Source: SZUA-309 sp050185825 (GTDB taxonomy: Bacteria; Pseudomonadota; Gammaproteobacteria; Pseudomonadales; Azotimanducaceae). From it: a stretch of 64,000 nucleotides of DNA. The DNA is taken from assembly GCA_050185825.1 (NCBI GenBank), contig JBFWZA010000001.1:1-64000 (forward strand). The letters are read 5' to 3'. The translations under genes and the position numbers were made by a program. Below the pieces are notes generated by a model. The model did no database searches. It was given only the letters and a program-made list of their open reading frames with translations, and was not told the origin of the DNA. Positions 58,931 through 64,000 of this stretch are shown in pieces (position 1 is the stretch's first letter; every line of letters begins with the position of its first letter).

Positions 58931-59731
58931 TCACCCGGACCGCCGCTCGTATCGCGCCAGCAGATGCTGCCGCAGGGTTTCGGTTGAGGAGGGCGGGCCG
59001 TCCGGACGGAAGGCTTCCCCATCCACATAGAGCACATCGATGCTCTCGCCCCGCCGCCGCATGTCGGCCTTCCGGTGCGCGTAGACCTCGATCAGGTTCA
59101 CGCGATCCTCGAGACCGGCGGCCGCATCCCGGGCCATCACGCACTGCTGGCAGCCGCCGCCGCACCAGCCATTGGAAAAGCTGATCAGCTCGACCCGCCC
59201 ATCGTCCGCCTCGCCGTTCCAGCGGGCGTTCTTCTCGAGAAAGCGGGGGCGCACCGCCCGATCGTTGAACGGCTTCCAGGCCAGCACGTCCAGGCCTTCC
59301 TGGGCGACCCGCCGATAACCCATGTGCTCGTAGAAAGACACCGGGTTCCAGGCGTCGTAGTCCTTGCCCCACACCACCATGCCGTCACAGCCCGAGCGGC
59401 GGGCATCCGCCTCGATCTCGCCCAGCATGAAGCGGCCATAGCCTTTCGCCTGCTGATTGCCGACCAGGTGGTCGTAGCCGTGAATCCACATGCAGAGGAT
59501 GGCCATCAGGTTCTCGCCCTCGTAGGGCGAGTGCTCGACGGGGATGTAGTTGGTGAGACCCACGACCTCTCCCGCATCGTCGATGAGCACCTTCGCCCGA
59601 TGACCCTTCGGCTGATATTCCGCCCGCCAGGCCCGACGCATGGCCATCACCCGCGGGTCCGCAGGTTGCTCGTCGTGCAGACAGCGATAGAAGGTGTCCT
59701 CCGTCTGCCCGTCGATGTCGCGAAGCTCCAT
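58931..59731 (-). CDS. GNAT acetyltransferase with YoaP-like Cys-rich C-terminal domain
   Basis: 266 residues: N-terminal GNAT domain (about 1-150, with GYGRFMLGEIEADARRSG as the acetyl-CoA loop) and a C-terminal thioredoxin-like domain starting at LISFSNGWCGGGCQQCVMAR and ending YVDGEAFRPDGPPS, as in YoaP-type proteins. Two Cys in WCGGGC and one in QQC could bind metal or form a redox pair. ATG 59731 is chosen from the family start. Followed directly by the kinase gene. Confidence 0.85.
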   Translation of the reverse strand: MELRDIDGQTEDTFYRCLHDEQPADPRVMAMRRAWRAEYQPKGHRAKVLIDDAGEVVGLTNYIPVEHSPYEGENLMAILCMWIHGYDHLVGNQQAKGYGRFMLGEIEADARRSGCDGMVVWGKDYDAWNPVSFYEHMGYRRVAQEGLDVLAWKPFNDRAVRPRFLEKNARWNGEADDGRVELISFSNGWCGGGCQQCVMARDAAAGLEDRVNLIEVYAHRKADMRRRGESIDVLYVDGEAFRPDGPPSSTETLRQHLLARYERRSG

Positions 59732-59762
59732 CACAGCCTCCCTGCCGCCGAAGCGGCGCGAT

Positions 59763-60650
59763 CTAGGACCGGAAGTGGGGCAGCACTTCCTCGATGAAGG
59801 CGTGCAGACCGTCCCAGTCCACGGGCGGGCGCAACGCGATGTTGAGCCCACCGACGCCGGTCTCCATGTACTCACCGATGCGATCCACCATCTGCGCGGA
59901 CCCACCGCTGAGGCAGCCTTCCGGGTTCACGTCCGGTGTCCTGTCACCCGGATAGAAGCCGACGTTCACGGAGGTCTCCAGTGCCGCCGGATCGCGACCC
60001 TGAGCTTCACAGGCCCGGGCGAGCCGCGCCAGACGATCACCCACCCCGGCCGGCGGCAGGTAAGGCATGTTGAAGCCGTCCGCGTAACGTGCGGCGATGA
60101 CCGGCGTGCGGTCCTTGCCGCGCCCGCCGACCCACAGCCGCATGTCCGGATTGACCGGCTTCGGACTGCACACGGCACCCTCGACCTCGTAATAAGTTCC
60201 CTTGAAGGTGGTCTCCTCGTCGTGCAGCAGCGAGCGGATGATGGCGAGCGCCTCCTCCAGCTGATCGAGGCGCCTGCCCAGAGGCGGAAACCCGTAGCCG
60301 AACTCCCGGAACTCCTCCTCGAACCAGCCGGCGCCGATGCCGATGTCCGCGCGCCCGCCCGAGAGGTGGTCCACCGTCACCGCCGCCTTGGCCAGCATGC
60401 CCGGGGAGCGGAACAGCGCACAGAACACCAGGCAGCCGACCCGCACGTTCTTCGTCAGCGACGCCAGGGCGGCCATGGCCGCCACCCCCTCGAAGCAGGG
60501 GTTGTTCCGATCCTTCAGGGGGTTGGCGTAGAAATGGTCCCACACGGAGATCCAGTGGAAGCCATTCTCGTCCCCCGTCCGCCAGAGCCGCTTCAGCTCG
60601 TCGATCGACAGATCCTGCGGGCCGGCATGCATGCCGATCTTGAGGCTCAC
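59763..60650 (-). CDS. LLM-class flavin-dependent oxidoreductase
   Basis: 295 residues of the luciferase-like monooxygenase family (LKIGMHAGPQ start, WDHFYAN, GGRADIGIGAGWFEEEF, LWVGGRGKDRTPVIAARYADGFN). The F420-dependent subgroup is the closest by eye, but FMN use is equally possible. The GTG at 60650, behind GGGAGCGCAAGG, is preferred. Downstream of the thiolase gene (19-bp gap) on the same strand. Confidence 0.88.
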   Translation of the reverse strand: MSLKIGMHAGPQDLSIDELKRLWRTGDENGFHWISVWDHFYANPLKDRNNPCFEGVAAMAALASLTKNVRVGCLVFCALFRSPGMLAKAAVTVDHLSGGRADIGIGAGWFEEEFREFGYGFPPLGRRLDQLEEALAIIRSLLHDEETTFKGTYYEVEGAVCSPKPVNPDMRLWVGGRGKDRTPVIAARYADGFNMPYLPPAGVGDRLARLARACEAQGRDPAALETSVNVGFYPGDRTPDVNPEGCLSGGSAQMVDRIGEYMETGVGGLNIALRPPVDWDGLHAFIEEVLPHFRS

Positions 60651-60669
60651 CCTTGCGCTCCCGCGGCCG

Positions 60670-61839
60670 TCAGCCGTCCAGCCGCTCGATGATGGTGCCG
60701 GTGCCCAGGCCACCACCGCAGCACATGGCGACGAGGCCGTAGCGGCCGCCGCTGCGCTCGAGCTCGTGGAGCGCCGTGGTGATCAGGCGGGCGCCGGTGG
60801 AGCCGGTGGGATGACCCAGGGCGATGGCACCGCCGTTGGGATTGACCCGCTCCGGGTCCGGATGCAGCGCCTTCTCCCAGGCGAGCACCACCGAGGCGAA
60901 GGCCTCGTTGACCTCGAAGACGTCGATGTCATCGACGCTGAGACCGGTCTGCGCCAGCACCTTCTGGGAGGCGGGAATCGGGCCCTTGAGCATGGTCACC
61001 GGATCCACGCCGACCAGCGTGGTCGCGACGATCCGGGCACGGGGCTTGAGCCCGAGCGCGTCCACCGCCTTCCGGTTGGCGAGGATCACCACCGCAGCGC
61101 CGTCGGAGACCTGAGAGCTCGTGCCCGCCGTGTGAATCTGCTGCCCCGGCACGGGATCGAGGCCTGCCAGCGCTTCCATCGTGGTGTCCCGCAGCCCTTC
61201 GTCGCGATCGATGATGCGGGTCTTACCGGTGGGCTGACCCTTTTCGTCCAGCACCGGCGCCTCGATGGGCACCACCTCCCGGTCGAACCGTCCTTCCGCC
61301 CAGGCCCGCTTGGCGTTCTGCTGGCTCTTCAGGCCGAAGGCGTCCGTGTCCGCCCGGGTGATCTGGTACTCCTCGGCGATCATGGCTGCACCCATGAACT
61401 GGCTGGTCGGCTGGTAGTGCGACATGTAGGACTCGCCCATGGGCACCCCGTCCTTCATGTTCGAGCCGAGCGGCACGCGGGTCATCATCTCGACCCCGCA
61501 GGCCATGACGATGTCTTCCATGCCGGAGGCCACCATGGCGGCACCCAGGGAGGTCGCCTGCTGGCTGGAACCGCACTGGGAATCCACCGTGGTCGCCGCG
61601 ATCTCCTCCGGCAGGCCCATGGACAGCCAGGCGATGCGCGCGATGTTGAACGACTGCTCACCCACCTGGGACACACAGCCACCGATCACCTGACCGATCT
61701 TTTCCGCCGGGATGCCGCTGCGCTCCAGGGCGGCCACCTGGACCTTGCCGAGCAGGTCCGCAGGCATCAGCCCCGCCAGCCCTTTGCCGCGCCGGCCGAT
61801 GGGGCTGCGCGCGGCCTCGATGATGTACACGTCTTCCAT
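60670..61839 (-). CDS. acetyl-CoA acetyltransferase (thiolase)
   Basis: 389 residues. Active-site C89 (DSQCGSSQQA), the GHPTGSTGARL His motif and CCGGGLG near the C-terminus make a complete thiolase. Catalyses acyl-CoA thiolysis or acetoacetyl-CoA formation. ATG 61839 gives the canonical MEDVYIIEAARSPIG start. It heads the leftward group with the LLM enzyme. Divergent from the Nramp-like gene (101-bp gap). Confidence 0.93.
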   Translation of the reverse strand: MEDVYIIEAARSPIGRRGKGLAGLMPADLLGKVQVAALERSGIPAEKIGQVIGGCVSQVGEQSFNIARIAWLSMGLPEEIAATTVDSQCGSSQQATSLGAAMVASGMEDIVMACGVEMMTRVPLGSNMKDGVPMGESYMSHYQPTSQFMGAAMIAEEYQITRADTDAFGLKSQQNAKRAWAEGRFDREVVPIEAPVLDEKGQPTGKTRIIDRDEGLRDTTMEALAGLDPVPGQQIHTAGTSSQVSDGAAVVILANRKAVDALGLKPRARIVATTLVGVDPVTMLKGPIPASQKVLAQTGLSVDDIDVFEVNEAFASVVLAWEKALHPDPERVNPNGGAIALGHPTGSTGARLITTALHELERSGGRYGLVAMCCGGGLGTGTIIERLDG

Positions 61840-61940
61840 GGTTCTGGTATCTCCGTCGTCTGCGTGAATGGAAACCGGTGATTGTAGCCGCATCCCGGAG
61901 CACCGAAAATGCGCGGCCGACCCAACGGGGATAGCGGACC

Positions 61941-63209
61941 ATGTCCAGACCGGAATCCACAGCACAGCGCGCCGCCGCCAGCGGACGGCTGCGCGACCGG
62001 CTGGGCCCGGGGCTCGTCTTCGCGGCCGCCGCGGTGGGCACGTCGCACGTCGTCCAGTCCACCCGTGCCGGCGCCGATTTCGGGCTGACGCTGGGGCTGC
62101 TCATTCTCGCCGTGTGCGCCCTGAAATATCCCCTGTTCCGCTTCGCGGCCGAGTACGCCGCCGCCACCGGCGAGAACCTGATCAGAGGCTACGGTCGCCA
62201 GGGTCGGTCGCTGGTGCTGATCATGTTCGTGACCTCCGCCATCGAGGCGGTCGCCGCCACGGCGGGTGTGAGCCTGGTGAGCGCATCCATTCTGAAGTGG
62301 ATCACCGGTGTGCAGATCGGCGACGTCCCGGCGGCCGTTGGCCTGCTTGTCGCCACCGCGCTCATCGTGGCCGTCGGCCGCTACCGGCTGCTGGAGTCGC
62401 TGACCGGCATCCTCGTGCTGCTGTTCAGCGGGCTTACCCTGATCACCACGCTGGCCTGCCTGCCGGCACTCGCCAGCGCCGACGATCTCCTGCCCGCCTT
62501 TCCGCTCACTACTGAGAACTGGTCGTTCGCCATCGCCGTCTCCGGCTGGATGCCCATCGGCAACACCGCCGCGATGATGCTCGCCGCCTGGATACTCGCG
62601 AAGACCCGGGGTGGTGAGCGCTCGGTCACTGCCGCCCGCTTCGACTTCAATCTGGGCTATCTGGCCAGCGTCGTGCTCGCGCTCTGCTTTCTCGTCATCG
62701 GGGCGGTGGTGCTGCACGGCAGCGGCGAGCGGATGCCCGGGGCTTCGGGGGCGTTCGTCACCACCTTCGTCGGTCTCTACACCCGGGCCATCGGCGGCTG
62801 GTCGACGGTGCTGGTGTCGCTGGCGGCGCTGGCCGTGATGTACTCCACGCTGCTCGCCATCGTCGACGGCTTTCCGCGCATGCTCGGCGAGTTTGCCGCG
62901 GAGCTCAGCGGCGCTCACGGCGAGGATCGGGCCGCGGCCTGGTACCTGCCGGCCATGCTCGTGGTGGTGCTCGCGGCGGGCGCCCTGCTCTACTTCCTGC
63001 TCGGCGCCTTCGCCGCGTTCATCGACGTGGTCACCTTCACCGGGTTCCTGGCCGCGCCCGTCATCGCCTGGGCGAACGAGCGGGTGATCCGGGGCGACAA
63101 CGTCCCGCTGGACGTGCGGCCCGGCGCGGCGCTGGTGCGCTGGAACCGGCTGGCCGTGGGCCTGCTGACCCTGGCCACCCTGGGTTATGTCTACCTGAGG
63201 TGGGTGTGA
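61941..63209 (+). CDS. Nramp-related transporter with altered metal-site motifs
   Basis: 422 residues, about 11 membrane helices. LGPGLVFAAAAVGTSHVVQSTRAGADFG matches the first helix of Nramp proteins, but the metal ligands D-P-G-N are replaced by G-T-S-H and helix 6 reads GWMPIGN instead of the usual M-P-H. Metal transport is therefore doubtful; Nramp relatives that transport other solutes are known. No regulatory element seen. Confidence 0.78.
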   Translation: MSRPESTAQRAAASGRLRDRLGPGLVFAAAAVGTSHVVQSTRAGADFGLTLGLLILAVCALKYPLFRFAAEYAAATGENLIRGYGRQGRSLVLIMFVTSAIEAVAATAGVSLVSASILKWITGVQIGDVPAAVGLLVATALIVAVGRYRLLESLTGILVLLFSGLTLITTLACLPALASADDLLPAFPLTTENWSFAIAVSGWMPIGNTAAMMLAAWILAKTRGGERSVTAARFDFNLGYLASVVLALCFLVIGAVVLHGSGERMPGASGAFVTTFVGLYTRAIGGWSTVLVSLAALAVMYSTLLAIVDGFPRMLGEFAAELSGAHGEDRAAAWYLPAMLVVVLAAGALLYFLLGAFAAFIDVVTFTGFLAAPVIAWANERVIRGDNVPLDVRPGAALVRWNRLAVGLLTLATLGYVYLRWV

Positions 63210-63216
63210 GCGCCGC

Positions 63217-64000
63217 TCAGTTCACCCGGCTCGACAGATCCACGGCCACGAGCTGCCGGTCGAGCTCGTTGGTGCCGTAGAGCACGTCGCCCACCACCAC
63301 GATGTCGTTGAGCACCATGGCCGGCGGCTGCGCCTCCGAGGCCGGCGGCGAGCCGGCACCGAGGGTGACCAGCAGCTCCGGGCCCGACGCGCCGAGCAGG
63401 TAGACCTTTCCGGATTCCCCTTCCCGGACGAGCAGGCGCTCCCGCCACAGCGCAAGGCCTTCCGGCGCCTCGAGGCCCTCGGCGACGACCACGGGCTCGA
63501 TCCGCCTGCCGCCGGCGCCGATCTGCAGCACCCGACCCGCAGCCCGATCGCTCACCCACAGCCGGTCGCCGTCCGTGAGCAGATCCGTGGGGGCGGCGAG
63601 CCCGGTGGCGAACACCGTGGGCAGCGCCGCGTTCAGCGCCCGCACCTGACCGGAGCCGTGCTCGGCTACCGCGATCACGTCGCCGTAGCGGACGGCACTG
63701 ACGGGGAGCTGCATGCCGTCGATCCGGGCCCGAGCCCGTTTGCGGCTCGGATCCCAGATCCGCACGTTGTTGTCGGTGAAGGCGCCGAGCAGCAGCGCAT
63801 CCCCGTCCACCGCAACGGCGAGCACCGAGCCGAGCTCGCCGACGCCGAGCACGTTGCGCTCGGTCCAGAGGCTCTCGCCGGTGGCCGCGTCGAAAGCCCT
63901 GAGCGCGTGCAGGTCGGCCACGAAGATCACCACACCGTCCGGCGTCTGCGCAGCGGCCATGGCACCCGGGTGCGCCATGCCGCCGGGCTGCAGCACCGTC
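63217..64000 (-). CDS. beta-propeller protein (PQQ/NHL-like), partial
   Basis: Only the C-terminal 260 residues are inside the window; the frame is open to the right edge, so the true start lies outside. Repeated blades with D-G-x-x-V and W/Y-containing motifs (VADLHALRAFDAATGESLW, LLLGAFTDNNVRIWDPSR, LWVSDRAAGRVLQIG) indicate a PQQ-like or NHL-type propeller, often extracytoplasmic. Function not predictable. Convergent with the Nramp-like gene (7-bp gap). Confidence 0.75.
   Translation of the reverse strand, partial: TVLQPGGMAHPGAMAAAQTPDGVVIFVADLHALRAFDAATGESLWTERNVLGVGELGSVLAVAVDGDALLLGAFTDNNVRIWDPSRKRARARIDGMQLPVSAVRYGDVIAVAEHGSGQVRALNAALPTVFATGLAAPTDLLTDGDRLWVSDRAAGRVLQIGAGGRRIEPVVVAEGLEAPEGLALWRERLLVREGESGKVYLLGASGPELLVTLGAGSPPASEAQPPAMVLNDIVVVGDVLYGTNELDRQLVAVDLSSRVN

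Noticed and set aside
1..64000. CRISPR array, tRNA genes, intact IS elements
   Set aside because: No regularly spaced direct repeats, no tRNA-like cloverleaf with a T-arm consensus, and no transposase frame were seen.

Overview
The window is a GC-rich (roughly two-thirds G+C), densely coded stretch of a proteobacterial chromosome, most likely a gammaproteobacterium. The evidence for that is an FNR/ANR-type regulator with an N-terminal Cys cluster, a HemN, a ccoNOQP-GHIS locus, a MatB-like ligase and many overlapping ATGA-type gene junctions. No rRNA, tRNA, CRISPR array, prophage or intact insertion sequence was recognised. Genus cannot be decided from the sequence alone.

Layout. (1) 3-2672: end of a malic enzyme gene, a MAPEG protein, an enoyl-CoA hydratase and a small unknown protein. 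(2) 2673-3614: a 0.9 kb gene-free spacer with an orphan minus-strand terminator, a set of helically phased DnaA-box-like repeats and a perfect FNR box. (3) 3615-8354: an FNR-box-fronted run encoding a diiron ferritin-like protein, a PAS-PAS-PAS protein, a [2Fe-2S] ferredoxin, an FNR homologue and HemN. (4) 8363-18744: an island holding seven universal stress protein genes (ten Usp domains), a hemerythrin, a DksA/TraR-like zinc finger protein, a cytochrome c, a slipin/NfeD pair, a lipoprotein, a small helical protein and a globin. (5) 18741-21242: a FixL-type heme-PAS kinase, FixJ, and a receiver-only FixJ relative whose phospho-acceptor Asp is Glu. (6) 21359-30034: the cbb3 oxidase operon with its copper/assembly genes, followed by a Yip1 membrane protein, a b-type membrane protein and a tetraheme cytochrome. 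(7) 30079-45908: housekeeping and accessory genes (alcohol dehydrogenase, trxB, hydroxyisobutyrate-type dehydrogenase, hydrolase, zinc peptidase, Na+ symporter, MauD-like thioredoxin, MatB, RND pump, M14 peptidase). (8) 46120-64000: a degenerate FAH protein, an F420-type flavin-binding-like protein, an octaheme-TPR lipoprotein, two acyl-CoA/CoA-transferase clusters, MATE, APH, YoaP-like GNAT, LLM oxidoreductase, thiolase, an Nramp relative and a partial beta-propeller.

How it works together. Regions 3-6 read as one low-oxygen programme. Oxygen is sensed by the heme of FixL and the Fe-S cluster of the FNR protein; the outputs are a high-affinity terminal oxidase, oxygen-independent heme synthesis, oxygen-binding proteins (globin, hemerythrin, diiron protein) and many ATP-type stress proteins. 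The gene content parallels the mycobacterial DosR dormancy regulon, but with FixLJ as the sensor. An 18-19 bp motif (consensus CTTCGGRAAMCCCYTAGG) occurs three times, only in front of Usp/DksA genes, and is the best candidate for the operator that ties the island to the FixJ-type regulator; that link is inference.

The most notable unexplained items are this motif and island, the Glu-bearing receiver (possibly a FixT-like FixL antagonist), the output-less triple-PAS protein beside the diiron protein, the orphan terminator in the 0.9 kb spacer, a 104-bp inverted-repeat element between trxB and its convergent neighbour, and a probable small minus-strand transcript upstream of the CoA transferase at 55445.
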